Shown: positions 24,706-33,468 of the stretch, one piece after another
Position numbering within the stretch: position 1 is the first letter of the stretch
How the letters are laid out: every line of letters begins with the position of its first letter
Position numbers and translations under genes: made by a program
The notes under the pieces: generated by a model
The model's input: the letters and a program-made list of their open reading frames with translations, nothing else
What the model was told of the DNA's origin: nothing
The model's database searches: none
NCBI GenBank assembly: GCA_946411205.1
Contig: CAMKDG010000017.1
Location: 1 to 40,009, forward strand
Reading direction: 5' to 3'
DNA: 40,009 nt
DNA from: an uncultured Desulfotomaculum sp.
GTDB taxonomy: Bacteria > Bacillota > Desulfotomaculia > Desulfotomaculales > Desulfotomaculaceae

Positions 24706-25584
24706 TTAGTATCTCCTCTCCTGCTCAATAACTTCCTGTAAAAAAGTTAAATAATGTTGGTAGCGATCTTGTTGAATAAGTCCTTGCTCCACTGCCTGCT
24801 TAACGGCACACTTAGGTTCATGGTGGTGTAAGCAACCGTTAAATTTACAGTCTTCACGGAAAACCTCAAACTCCGGGAAATGGTAACCCAATTCTACTCG
24901 CTCCATTTGAGGTAAATCCAAACTCGAAAATCCCGGGCTATCCACCACAAAACCACTCCGCAAAAGCGGTAATAGTTCTACATGTCGAGTGGTGTGCTTG
25001 CCTCTCTTCAGTTTATTACTAATTTCTCCTGTTTTCAGCTCCAGGCCCGGCTGTACTGCATTTAACAGGCTAGACTTACCAACGCCGGAAGGACCGGCAA
25101 ATACCGAGGTTTTACCCATCAGCAATTCCCGGAGTTCTTCCAGGCCTTGATCCTTTTTGGTGCTGGTAATCACGATGGGGTAACCTATCTTACGATAAAG
25201 TTTTAGCCATTCATGTTCCCGGTGTCCGGTAAGTAGGTCCGCCTTATTTAAACAAACCACCGGAGCAACAGCAGCACTTTCTGCTAGAACCAAAAACCTA
25301 TCTAACAAGGCTAAGTTGGGTTCGGGGTTTTTAGCAGCAAAAACAATTACTGCTTGATCAATATTGGCCACCGGCGGACGGAATAACTCTGTCTTTCGGG
25401 GCAACACCTCATCAATGCGACCGGTATTGCCGCGCACCGGTGTAACCCGCACCCGGTCCCCTACCAGAGCCGGCGTACCCTTCTCCAGGCGAAACTTGCC
25501 GCGCAGGGAACACTCCCAGATTTCTTCCCCTTTTTTGACATAGTAAAAGCCACCATAAGCCTTAAATAATACCCCTTCAAACAC
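24706..25584 (-). CDS. rsgA: Ribosome small-subunit-dependent GTPase A
   Basis: This 292-aa circularly permuted GTPase assists late 30S subunit maturation. The N-terminal OB fold (FEGVLFKAYGGFYYVKKGEE) is followed by the G motifs in permuted order: CLNKADLL (G4), GPSGVGKSSLLN (G1) and DSPGFSSLDL (G3). The C-terminal zinc site is in the CKFNGCLHHHEPKCAVK region. GTG 25584 is chosen because CGAGGAGAG lies upstream and the protein then aligns with the Bacillus N terminus. An AUG at 25614 overlapping the prkC stop (TAATG) is possible and would add ten residues. Confidence 0.94.
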   Translation of the reverse strand: MFEGVLFKAYGGFYYVKKGEEIWECSLRGKFRLEKGTPALVGDRVRVTPVRGNTGRIDEVLPRKTELFRPPVANIDQAVIVFAAKNPEPNLALLDRFLVLAESAAVAPVVCLNKADLLTGHREHEWLKLYRKIGYPIVITSTKKDQGLEELRELLMGKTSVFAGPSGVGKSSLLNAVQPGLELKTGEISNKLKRGKHTTRHVELLPLLRSGFVVDSPGFSSLDLPQMERVELGYHFPEFEVFREDCKFNGCLHHHEPKCAVKQAVEQGLIQQDRYQHYLTFLQEVIEQERRY

Positions 25585-25613
25585 TACTGAAATCTCTCCT
25601 CGATTTAGCTGCA

Positions 25614-27491
25614 TTATTCAACAGGTATGTCTTCTTCAAGTTGTCCATCCAGAAAAACCCGAATTCTGCCCTTGCCATAGAAACGAATGTTTTGAACCAC
25701 GTTTTCCCCAGGCTGATTAGTACTAACATAGGCATTGTCTGTGCCCCGAACATCCTGTCGTTCAATTTTAACCTCGTGAGTTTTCCCGTCATTCGGAACA
25801 CGTACAGTAACTGTTATTTGCCTTGGCGCAGGTCCAGGGCCAGTGCTAATGGTTATCTTTACTTTATTTCCCTCTTCCAGTTCACTATCCGGGGCAGGAT
25901 CTTGCTTGGTAATTTGCCCACTCAAGTATTCGCTGCTCTCCACTTGTCCAATGGTTTCATCCAAGGCCAAGCCTAAACGGGATAGTTCACTAAGGGCTGT
26001 TTCCTGCGTTAAACCGATCAGATTAGGCACCTTTTGCACTTGGGGCTTAGGCCCTTTACTGAGATGCAGTTTAATGGTACTGCCCCGGGGTGCCTGAGCT
26101 TTTCCTTTGGGCTCCTGTTCAGCAACCTTGCCTTTGTCGACATCCTCACTGTAAACCTGTTCTTCTGCCGGAACTTCTACCTTAAATTTTTGGTTAAATA
26201 ACGTGTATTTAGCTTCCTCCAGAGAAAAATTAACCACATCCGGTACTTCTACTAAATCCTGACCACCACTTACCACCAAGACGATAACTCGCCCTTTTTT
26301 CACCATCCGGTTGGCTTCCATATCCTGAGATATCACATGATCCTTTTTGACAGTATCGTGGGGCTGGGTGGAAACACTAACCTCTAAACCTCTTTCCTTT
26401 AAGACACGGCGAGCTTCATCGATGTGCATCCCCACCACCGGAGGTACCTTGACTTCTCCCACATTTAAATAACTGTTAAAAACAAACAGCATACCCGCTG
26501 CTAAAAGAACCAGCACGAAAGCCAGCATACCCCAGGCCGCAGGCTTCATTTGCCTGTGTTTGCTAGGTTTATCTGACGCCCGGCTAATTCTCGGTTCTTC
26601 TTTCATGATCAAAGTTGGATTAGGCAACACTCGAGTATACTCCTCGTCCTCAGGCAGATAAGGGAGCATCGTTCTCGTTTCATCACTAATCGAGATAAGG
26701 TCTTCGCCAAAGGCTCTGGCACTTTTGTGTCTTCTTTCTGGCAGTTTATCCATCGCCCGGAGAACTACTTTCTCTAGATCCTCTGGTATGTTAGGGTTAA
26801 TTTCCCGTAAGGATAGTGGCTGCTCCTGAATATGCTTTAAGGCTACACCAATGGCACCGTCTGCTTGGTAAGGTACCTGTCCGGTAAGCATCTCATAGAG
26901 AACTACACCCAAAGCATAAATGTCTGATTTAGGTCCAGCTGGTTCTCCTTTGGCCTGTTCCGGCGAGATGTAGTGAACCGAGCCAACAATGGTATCCGTA
27001 TGGGTAATTGTTGAGGCACTAGCCTGGGCAATGCCAAAGTCAGTTAGCTTAGCTCTACCGTTTTTCGTAATCAGAATGTTATGGGGCTTGACATCCCGGT
27101 GAATAATACTGTTCTCATGGGCGTGTTCCAAGGCCTCAGCAATCTGACGGCCCAGTTGAATAGCCTTGGTCGAAGGCAAAGGAGCCTCCCGACGAATCAG
27201 TGACTTTAAACTTTCACCCTCCACATATTCCATGACCAAGTAATGACTGTCGTTTTCCTGTCCGACATCATAAATGCTGACAATATTGGGGTGGGACAGG
27301 CTGGCCACAGCCTGGGCTTCCCGCCGGAAACGACGGACAAAATCTTCATCACTGGCATACTCGGGCCGCAGCACCTTAATGGTAACCAATCTATTTAAAA
27401 GGGTATCTTTCCCCTTCCAAACCAGCGCCATGCCGCCGCCGCCCAATTGCTCTAATACTTCATAACGGTTACCCAGAAGTTTGCCTATCAT
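25614..27491 (-). CDS. prkC: PASTA-domain Ser/Thr protein kinase
   Basis: This 625-aa membrane kinase senses cell-wall fragments through extracellular PASTA repeats. The kinase domain (about 10-270) has GGGGMALV, the catalytic Lys in VTIK (K39), HRDVKPHNIL, DFGIAQ and a GSVHYISPEQAKG activation segment. A single membrane helix (about 320-342, MLAFVLVLLAAGMLFVFN) is followed by three PASTA repeats, beginning near VPPVVGMHIDEA, VPDVVNFSLEEA and VPNLIGLTQETA. A beta-rich tail of about 70 residues follows, as in Bacillus PrkC. AUG 27491 is used with AAGGAG 11 bases upstream; the GTG at 27503 is too close. The neighbouring PP2C phosphatase is its expected antagonist. Confidence 0.96.
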   Translation of the reverse strand: MIGKLLGNRYEVLEQLGGGGMALVWKGKDTLLNRLVTIKVLRPEYASDEDFVRRFRREAQAVASLSHPNIVSIYDVGQENDSHYLVMEYVEGESLKSLIRREAPLPSTKAIQLGRQIAEALEHAHENSIIHRDVKPHNILITKNGRAKLTDFGIAQASASTITHTDTIVGSVHYISPEQAKGEPAGPKSDIYALGVVLYEMLTGQVPYQADGAIGVALKHIQEQPLSLREINPNIPEDLEKVVLRAMDKLPERRHKSARAFGEDLISISDETRTMLPYLPEDEEYTRVLPNPTLIMKEEPRISRASDKPSKHRQMKPAAWGMLAFVLVLLAAGMLFVFNSYLNVGEVKVPPVVGMHIDEARRVLKERGLEVSVSTQPHDTVKKDHVISQDMEANRMVKKGRVIVLVVSGGQDLVEVPDVVNFSLEEAKYTLFNQKFKVEVPAEEQVYSEDVDKGKVAEQEPKGKAQAPRGSTIKLHLSKGPKPQVQKVPNLIGLTQETALSELSRLGLALDETIGQVESSEYLSGQITKQDPAPDSELEEGNKVKITISTGPGPAPRQITVTVRVPNDGKTHEVKIERQDVRGTDNAYVSTNQPGENVVQNIRFYGKGRIRVFLDGQLEEDIPVE

Positions 27492-27527
27492 GTTCTGTCT
27501 CACTCCTTACTACAACTGAAACCATAT

Positions 27528-28952
27528 CTATTTGCCAGACAGGGCAGCAGCCATAACATCTCTCGCTATGGGGGCGGCCACCTTGCTGCCTGAACCGCCT
27601 TTTTCTACAATAACGGCTACCACCACTTGGGGGTTGTCAGCCGGAGCAAAACCTACAAACCAAGCATGGGGCGCACTCGTAGGATCTTGTGTATTTTTTG
27701 TTTCTGCAGTCCCCGTTTTACCTGCCACCTTAATTCCTCTCAGGGAAGCCCCTGAACCAGTACCCCAGTCCACAGCACCCACCATTCCCTGAGTAATCAG
27801 CCCGGCAATTTCCGGTGTGGTGGCTGTGAGCCAAGGCGTGCTCTCGGTAACCCGTACTACCTGTCCCTCAGGTTTGCGAATCTCTTTGACTAAATAGGGT
27901 TTCATAATGGTACCATGATTGGCAATGGCCGCACAAGCCAAGGCCATGTGCAAGGGGCTAAGGAGCGTGTCCCCCTGACCAAAGGAAGTCTCCGCCAGTT
28001 GACTCTTATTACGACGCTCTGCCGCGGCAAAAGTGCCCGCTCTGACGGGAATTTCCAAATGGGGATTTTGATTAAGTCCAAACTTTTCAAAGGTATTCAG
28101 TAGATTATGCCAACCCAACTTTACTCCTTCTTGGGCAAAGTAGGTGTTACAGGAAACAGCCAAGGCCTTACTAAAGTTCACTTGATGGTGTACCTGGTTA
28201 TCGGCAATTTTGTTACCATCAATGATGACGTAACCAGGGCAATCAATGGTTTTTTCCGGTTGATCAACCTGGTTGGTCAAAATCCCTGCGCCGGTAACCA
28301 ACTTAATCACGGAACCAGGTGGGTAGGCTCCCTGGGTGGCGCGGTTTAATAAAGGTGCATTTGCCTCATCTTTATTCAATTGGTTCCAAACCTCTGGGTC
28401 TTTCAAGGTATTACTATTAAATGCCGGGGAACTGACCATGGCTAAAACCGCACCGGTGCGGGGATCTAGAGCCACCACTGCTCCCCTTCTGTTTCCTAAT
28501 AAAGCCAAGGCCCGACTCTGCAACGAAGCATCCAATGTGAGAATCAGGTCGTTGCCTCGGGGTGTCCGATTAAGAATTTTATCGAGCAGGTTCTCCACTG
28601 CATCGGCTTCTGTTAAACCCAATAGTTCTTTACTATAGGCCGCCTCTAAGCCAGAAGAACCATATCTTTCAGATACATAGCCCACCACATGAGCGGAGGG
28701 AAAAACATGCTCTACAGTTTGGTAAACCCGCTGCCCCGCTTGGCCTTGCCACTTGGTTTCCGCTAAGCTAACACCCTGTCGGTCATAAATAGTCCCACGG
28801 ATAATAGCAGCTTCTTTGGCGGCCATACGGCGATTTTGGGGATGGGTAGCCAATGCCTCACCTTGTTGAAAGGTGATATACGTTAAATAAAAAAGAAGAA
28901 TCACAAAGATCGATAATAGAAAATAGCTCAGCTTTTTAATATTCTGTTTCAT
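27528..28952 (-). CDS. pbpA: Class B penicillin-binding protein (transpeptidase)
   Basis: This 474-aa peptidoglycan transpeptidase has an N-terminal membrane anchor (about 8-28) and a short dimerisation region (RGTIYDRQG). The penicillin-binding domain has the active-site Ser in PPGSVIK (S214), SCN at 267-269 and KTG at 412-414 (VAGKTGTAET). It is short compared with PBP2/SpoVD proteins and lacks PASTA repeats, matching the PbpA group encoded next to FtsW/RodA in Clostridia and Actinobacteria. It overlaps the FtsW/RodA gene by 17 bases and probably works with it as a glycosyltransferase-transpeptidase pair in septal or elongation wall synthesis. Confidence 0.93.
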   Translation of the reverse strand: MKQNIKKLSYFLLSIFVILLFYLTYITFQQGEALATHPQNRRMAAKEAAIIRGTIYDRQGVSLAETKWQGQAGQRVYQTVEHVFPSAHVVGYVSERYGSSGLEAAYSKELLGLTEADAVENLLDKILNRTPRGNDLILTLDASLQSRALALLGNRRGAVVALDPRTGAVLAMVSSPAFNSNTLKDPEVWNQLNKDEANAPLLNRATQGAYPPGSVIKLVTGAGILTNQVDQPEKTIDCPGYVIIDGNKIADNQVHHQVNFSKALAVSCNTYFAQEGVKLGWHNLLNTFEKFGLNQNPHLEIPVRAGTFAAAERRNKSQLAETSFGQGDTLLSPLHMALACAAIANHGTIMKPYLVKEIRKPEGQVVRVTESTPWLTATTPEIAGLITQGMVGAVDWGTGSGASLRGIKVAGKTGTAETKNTQDPTSAPHAWFVGFAPADNPQVVVAVIVEKGGSGSKVAAPIARDVMAAALSGK

Positions 28953-30261
28953 TTCCTTGATTTACCTCGTGGGAAACGTTCAGCAGCATCCCTAATAATA
29001 CGAAATTAGCCACCAGTGAGCTGCCGCCGTAACTAATAAAGGGTAGTGTTACCCCTGTCATGGGTAATAACTTAATAACACCCGCAATAATAATAAAGGT
29101 TTGTAAGCCCATCAAAGCTGTAAACCCCGTGGCCAGGAGTGCCGTAAAATCATTCCGGGCATTCAGGGCAATCATAAAACCCCGGAAGATAAAGCACATG
29201 TACAAAACCAAAACGGCACAGCCACCGACCAAACCTAACTCTTCCACAATAGCGGAAAAAATAAAATCGGTGTGAACTGCCGGTATTAAGCCAGGAAGCC
29301 CTTGACCCAACCCACTGCCAAAAAGTCCCCCGGAACCAAGGGCAAACAATGACTGAACAATCTGGTACCCTTTGCCGCTACTATAAGCCCATGGATTCAA
29401 CCAGATATCAACCCTAGCTTGCACATGATCAAAAATATAGTAAGCTACGGTACCACCGAGAAAGAATAAGAGCAATCCCGCCGATACATAGAACATGCGA
29501 GCTGTTGCTGCATAAATCATCGCCAAAAATGTACAGAAATAAATAAGTGCTGTTCCTAAATCCTTTTGAAAAACCAGTATTAATAAGGATATCCCCCACA
29601 TGACAACCAAAGGGCCATATTCCCGAATACCAGGAATACTAATACCCCAAAGTTGATCACTGCCGGCAGACAGCACCCTGCGGTTTTCGGCCAGAAAACT
29701 GGCCAGAAACATCACCAGTAATAGTTTGACAAATTCAGAGGACTGCAGTTGAAACAAACCTAAGTCCAACCAACTACGGGCACCATACTGTTCTCTGCCG
29801 AAGAAGATAGGTAACACCAACAGAATCACACCGGCTGCCACATAAATATATTTATAATCCTCTAACCAGTCCATTTTTCGGAGTAGCGTGGTGATGATCA
29901 CCAGAGCCACGAGGCCAAATAATAACCAGGCAAATTGCCTCTCTGCATACTGCGGTCGTAATCGAAATAAAAAGATTAACCCCAGAGCGGTTAGCGAGGC
30001 TGTAATAGGCATTAAGTACGGATCACATTTAAAACCAGCTACCCGCCAGTAGGCACTAATTAGCCAAAAACCAGCCATCGTACCTATACTAAGCATCACC
30101 ACAAACCACCAGAAGGGCAACTTATAGCCACTGCCTAACGCTAGTTCGTAAACAGTATTAAATTCTGGTTGTCCTAAGTAAAGAACCAGTACACCCACCG
30201 CCAAAAAGGCTGTGATGTAGTACAACAGACTGCGTTCTTCCTTACGCAGGTTTGCCAGCAA
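28936..30261 (-). CDS. FtsW/RodA/SpoVE-family lipid II polymerase
   Basis: This 441-aa SEDS protein has about 12 membrane segments. It includes FGREQYGARSWLDLG, SSEFVKLLLVMFLA and VFQKDLGTALIYF. Near the C terminus is LPMTGVTLPFISYGGSSLVANFVLLGML, which carries the signature of the family. It polymerises lipid II at the membrane. The start is a TTG with GGAGG seven bases upstream and was chosen for that reason. The distinction between FtsW and RodA cannot be made from sequence alone; the pairing with pbpA is the typical arrangement. It lies directly after the phosphatase gene. Confidence 0.93.
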   Translation of the reverse strand: MLANLRKEERSLLYYITAFLAVGVLVLYLGQPEFNTVYELALGSGYKLPFWWFVVMLSIGTMAGFWLISAYWRVAGFKCDPYLMPITASLTALGLIFLFRLRPQYAERQFAWLLFGLVALVIITTLLRKMDWLEDYKYIYVAAGVILLVLPIFFGREQYGARSWLDLGLFQLQSSEFVKLLLVMFLASFLAENRRVLSAGSDQLWGISIPGIREYGPLVVMWGISLLILVFQKDLGTALIYFCTFLAMIYAATARMFYVSAGLLLFFLGGTVAYYIFDHVQARVDIWLNPWAYSSGKGYQIVQSLFALGSGGLFGSGLGQGLPGLIPAVHTDFIFSAIVEELGLVGGCAVLVLYMCFIFRGFMIALNARNDFTALLATGFTALMGLQTFIIIAGVIKLLPMTGVTLPFISYGGSSLVANFVLLGMLLNVSHEVNQGNETEY

Positions 30262-30278
30262 GTTGACACCTCCGAGAA

Positions 30279-30995
30279 TTACTCTATCTCCACCATGACC
30301 ATTGCAATATTATCTAACCCTCCCCGCTCCAGAGCGGTAGCTAATAAAAACTCCAAACATCTGTCCAACTCCGGTTGAGACTCAGCAATTAACCGAATTT
30401 CCTCCGGTCTCAGATGGTTAGTCAAGCCGTCTGTACAAAGCAGGATTTTATCTCGGGGTTCTAATTGTAAATGATAGAAATCAAATTTCATGGTAGGAGC
30501 AGTACCCATAGCCCGGGTTAAAATATTTCGCTGAGGGTGGTTTAGTGCCTGTTCCTCGGTAATCCCGCCGTGGCGAAGCATTTCACCCACCAGTGAATGA
30601 TCGTCTGTGAGTTGGCGAATCGCCTCTCCCCGTAGGAGATAGGCCCTGGAATCACCTATATGTGCCAGGTAAAGATCCTTTTCAATCATGAGACCCGCTG
30701 TTACGGTAGTGCCCATTCCTTTGTACTCAGCAAACTCAGAAGACATCCGATAAATCCGGTAATTGGCTTCTTGCATAATTCGCTGTAAGGAGACCGCTAC
30801 CTCAGAGCTGGTCTTTAGGGCATCCCTGAGGTTCTCTTCCAGATAATTAAGAGCGGTGCTGCTGGCAATTTCGCCTGCTTTATGACCACCCATACCGTCC
30901 GCCACGGCAAATAGACCAATGTCCGGGCAGGCGCACATACTATCTTCATTGCCGGAACGAACCTTTCCGACATCAGTTATCTGACTCCATTTCAT
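30279..30995 (-). CDS. prpC: PP2C-type Ser/Thr protein phosphatase
   Basis: This 238-aa metal-dependent phosphatase has SGNEDSM and ADGMGGHKAGEIAS (metal-binding Asp and Gly residues) near the N terminus, GTTVTAGLM and LAHIGDSRAYLLR in the middle, and LLCTDGLTNHL near residue 185. GGLDNIAMVMVE closes the metal site. It is expected to reverse phosphorylation by PrkC, including on the FHA proteins next to it. Its first 23 bases overlap the end of the FHA gene upstream, indicating translational coupling. PrpC/Stp is the usual name in this context. Confidence 0.95.
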   Translation of the reverse strand: MKWSQITDVGKVRSGNEDSMCACPDIGLFAVADGMGGHKAGEIASSTALNYLEENLRDALKTSSEVAVSLQRIMQEANYRIYRMSSEFAEYKGMGTTVTAGLMIEKDLYLAHIGDSRAYLLRGEAIRQLTDDHSLVGEMLRHGGITEEQALNHPQRNILTRAMGTAPTMKFDFYHLQLEPRDKILLCTDGLTNHLRPEEIRLIAESQPELDRCLEFLLATALERGGLDNIAMVMVEIE

Positions 30996-31467
30996 ACGCC
31001 CACCTCACAAAACGAAAAATTACTTCCCCGATACGAAGTCGATCCCCGTTAGCCAAAACGATCTCCTTGGTAACAGGTACTTCATTTAAGAATGTATGAT
31101 TCAAACTTCCCAAATCCTCCAGCCAGTATTGTCCTTGTTTAAAGGTGATACGAGCGTGCTCCTGGGAAGCATAATGACCGGATAAATGAATGTGATTTCC
31201 CCGCCCACGACCAATTTGAGTTATATCCCCTAGAGGGAAAGATTCCCCGGGGACAATAACTTCCTCACCAGAGGATATTACCTGTAAAGAGGCACCGTCG
31301 CCGCCTGTAGCAAGGAGCCGTGTTTTAAGTAACCCCGGCTGCACTGGCTCTTCTTTGGCAGAAGCTTGTCTTAGCTGACCCAACATACTGACGGTTAATC
31401 GAAACAGAAACAGATATAGTAGTATTAAAAATAGACCCCTTAAAATTGACACGCCAAGTGCAAGCAC
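30973..31467 (-). CDS. Membrane-anchored FHA-domain protein (FhaB type)
   Basis: This 164-aa protein has an N-terminal membrane segment (about 8-25, LRGLFLILLYLFLFRLTV) and a linker. A C-terminal FHA phosphothreonine-binding domain follows (about 75-155), with IGRGRGNHIHLSGHYASQEHARI and NHTFLNE in place of the common NGT motif. FHA proteins of this layout sit beside kinase/phosphatase pairs and act as phosphorylation-dependent scaffolds for wall synthesis. The start is GTG with AAGGAG five bases upstream. It follows the larger FHA gene by one base. Confidence 0.88.
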   Translation of the reverse strand: MLALGVSILRGLFLILLYLFLFRLTVSMLGQLRQASAKEEPVQPGLLKTRLLATGGDGASLQVISSGEEVIVPGESFPLGDITQIGRGRGNHIHLSGHYASQEHARITFKQGQYWLEDLGSLNHTFLNEVPVTKEIVLANGDRLRIGEVIFRFVRWAYEMESDN

Positions 31468-31468
31468 A

Positions 31469-32260
31469 CTAAAACTCCTTAAATATCAGAACTGTATTGC
31501 CTACCGTAATGACATCCCCTGTGCTGAGTTCCATCTTGTCAATGGGTAAACCATTGACAAAGGTTCCGTTGGTGCTGTTTAAATCGGTGAGCCAGTACCT
31601 GCCACCTAGTTTTTCTATTTGTGCATGTCTCCGAGAAACACCTGTATCATTAATAACGATATCGCAGGTGTCTCTACGTCCAAAACTAGTACGGAAATCA
31701 TTTAGAGGGAATTCTTTGCCGGCATCTGCCCCCTCCTCCACCACCAGACTGGCTGTAATTTTTTCCTCTACATTTGGCAGTGGGGCGGTATCACTTAGGG
31801 TTTGATAACCTCTGGTTTCCTGTAAATCTAGTTCAGACTCCAACGGTTCTTTGGTTGTTGATATTGCCAAGTCAGCATTTGGTTCCGGTATTTCGTAATT
31901 GCTTTCTATGACAAAATCCCCCGACTGCAGGTCTTCCTGCTGGGCAAATTCGATACGAGGACGAGATACTAGCGTAAATTCTTTCTCTGCTGCCTTATTG
32001 ATAAGATAATCGGCTAATTCTTCTGCCAGTGGCTGAGTAATGGCTTTTAAATTTTCAAAATCCTCGGGGTTTAATAATACTGTATAGCAATTAGGAACAT
32101 AAATATTGGCTACACTCACCCGCCGATTGTCACGCATCGAACGAGCCAGCTTTTTAGCAATATCATGGGGCTGCACACGAGCCTGAGAACTGAATTTATC
32201 CTTAAAAAAACCCTCGATGTATTTTTCCAAACTATTTTCCAGTCCTGAGAACAGACGCAT
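31469..32260 (-). CDS. DUF3662 and FHA-domain protein (FhaA type)
   Basis: This 263-aa protein has an N-terminal DUF3662 domain (about 1-125; LENSLEKYIEGFFKDKF, then VQPHDIAKKLARSMRDNRRVS). An acidic linker leads to a C-terminal FHA domain (about 190-260), with the phosphopeptide-binding TSFGRRDTCDIVINDTGVSRRHAQI and NSTNGTFVNG. In Actinobacteria the FhaA equivalent is a substrate of the PASTA kinase, so the same is likely here. GAGGTGAT lies upstream of the AUG. It begins the FHA-phosphatase-SEDS-PBP-kinase block after a 153-base gap holding a palindromic repeat. Confidence 0.9.
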   Translation of the reverse strand: MRLFSGLENSLEKYIEGFFKDKFSSQARVQPHDIAKKLARSMRDNRRVSVANIYVPNCYTVLLNPEDFENLKAITQPLAEELADYLINKAAEKEFTLVSRPRIEFAQQEDLQSGDFVIESNYEIPEPNADLAISTTKEPLESELDLQETRGYQTLSDTAPLPNVEEKITASLVVEEGADAGKEFPLNDFRTSFGRRDTCDIVINDTGVSRRHAQIEKLGGRYWLTDLNSTNGTFVNGLPIDKMELSTGDVITVGNTVLIFKEF

Positions 32261-32280
32261 GAGATCACCTCACTATATAC

Positions 32281-32362
32281 GTAGGGGGGCGATGCCCACA
32301 TCGCCCCGTTGCTCAGGCAATTTTTCCCGGATATGCGAGCCGATGTGGGCATCGGCCCCTAC
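32281..32362. repeat. Long inverted palindromic repeat between rlmN and the FHA gene
   Basis: Arms 32281-32305 and 32339-32362 are near-perfect reverse complements (GTAGGGG, then CGATGCCCACATCG, differing at only a few positions). Each arm contains its own small palindrome. The ends GTAGGGG/CCCCTAC and the internal structure resemble mobile palindromic repeats common in bacterial intergenic DNA. It may end rlmN transcription. Confidence 0.85.
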
Positions 32363-32413
32363 AAAATTTGTATATTTTATGTTCATGGGTTTGTCGTACT
32401 TGATGATAACCTG

Positions 32414-33466
32414 TTACTTGCCTTCTTCATACCTTCGCCTTAGCTGTCCGCAAGCGGCATCAATTTCTGCACCTAATTCACGGCGTACGGTGACATTTAA
32501 ACCGCCTTTTTCTAATATAATACGAAACTGTTCTACCCTTTCCGGGGGGGTTCTTGTAAAACCCCTTCCTTGTACGGGATTGGCTGGAATCAAATTAACG
32601 TGACACATTAGTCCCTTTACTAAGGAGACCAGCTCTCTTGCCTGGCCTTCACTATCGTTTACTCCGGCCAGCAAGGCATATTCAAAGGTAATCCGACGAC
32701 CGGTAACCTCTATATATTCTTTACAGGCAGCTAACAATTCTTGTAAAGGATAACGTCGGTTAATCGGAACCAAATGATTGCGTAATTCATCATTAGGTGC
32801 GTGCAGAGATATAGCTAGGGTAATAGGTAGTTTCTTGACCGCTAATTCCTTAATTTTCGGCACCAAGCCACAACTGGATAAAGTAATATGGCGATACCCT
32901 ATGTTAAGACCATATTCAGCATTGATGTTTGCCAGAAACCTTACCACATGATCATAGTTATCCAGAGGTTCGCCAGCCCCCATGATAACAAGATGACTCA
33001 CCCGTTCTCCGCTATCCTGCTGAATTCCCAGCACCTGATCGTACATTTCTCCAGGACTTAGGTTTCTAACTAATCCTTCCATGGTTGAGGCACAGAACTG
33101 GCAACCCATGCGACATCCCACCTGGGTAGAAATACAGGCAGAGTTACCATAGGAATGCTTCATTAGGACACTTTCCACTCCATGACCATCCGTTAAACCA
33201 AAAAGATACTTGACGGTATCTCCTCGGGCAGATTGTTGTTTGGTCAAAATACTGGGGCTGCTAATGGTTGCCACCTCGGCTAAACGGGACCTTAATTCTT
33301 TAGATAGATTCGTCATTTGATCAAGGGAGACAACTCCCTTGGCAAAAATCCAGTTAGCTACCTGCTCAGCCCGAAAGGGTTTTTCACCCAACTCTTGAAA
33401 AAGTTGTTTTAATTCCACCAGGTTTAGGTTTTTCAGATTCACTTTATCGTTGCTACTTCTACACAT
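32414..33466 (-). CDS. rlmN: Dual-specificity 23S rRNA/tRNA adenine C2-methyltransferase RlmN
   Basis: This 350-aa radical-SAM enzyme methylates C2 of A2503 in 23S rRNA (and A37 of some tRNAs). The cluster motif C118-x3-C122-x2-C125 lies in GCRMGCQFCAS. MGAGEPLDNYD follows, and the conserved catalytic Cys is at C339 in ACGQLRRRY. The N-terminal helical accessory domain (about 1-90) is present and length is normal. The start is separated from the rsmB stop by only two bases, with AAAGGA 11 bases upstream. Confidence 0.96.
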   Translation of the reverse strand: MCRSSNDKVNLKNLNLVELKQLFQELGEKPFRAEQVANWIFAKGVVSLDQMTNLSKELRSRLAEVATISSPSILTKQQSARGDTVKYLFGLTDGHGVESVLMKHSYGNSACISTQVGCRMGCQFCASTMEGLVRNLSPGEMYDQVLGIQQDSGERVSHLVIMGAGEPLDNYDHVVRFLANINAEYGLNIGYRHITLSSCGLVPKIKELAVKKLPITLAISLHAPNDELRNHLVPINRRYPLQELLAACKEYIEVTGRRITFEYALLAGVNDSEGQARELVSLVKGLMCHVNLIPANPVQGRGFTRTPPERVEQFRIILEKGGLNVTVRRELGAEIDAACGQLRRRYEEGK

Positions 33467-33468
33467 TT

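Noticed and set aside
25614-25830. C-terminal beta-rich tail of the PASTA kinase as a novel domain
   Set aside because: A similar extra C-terminal domain follows the PASTA repeats in Bacillus PrkC, so it is not unusual.
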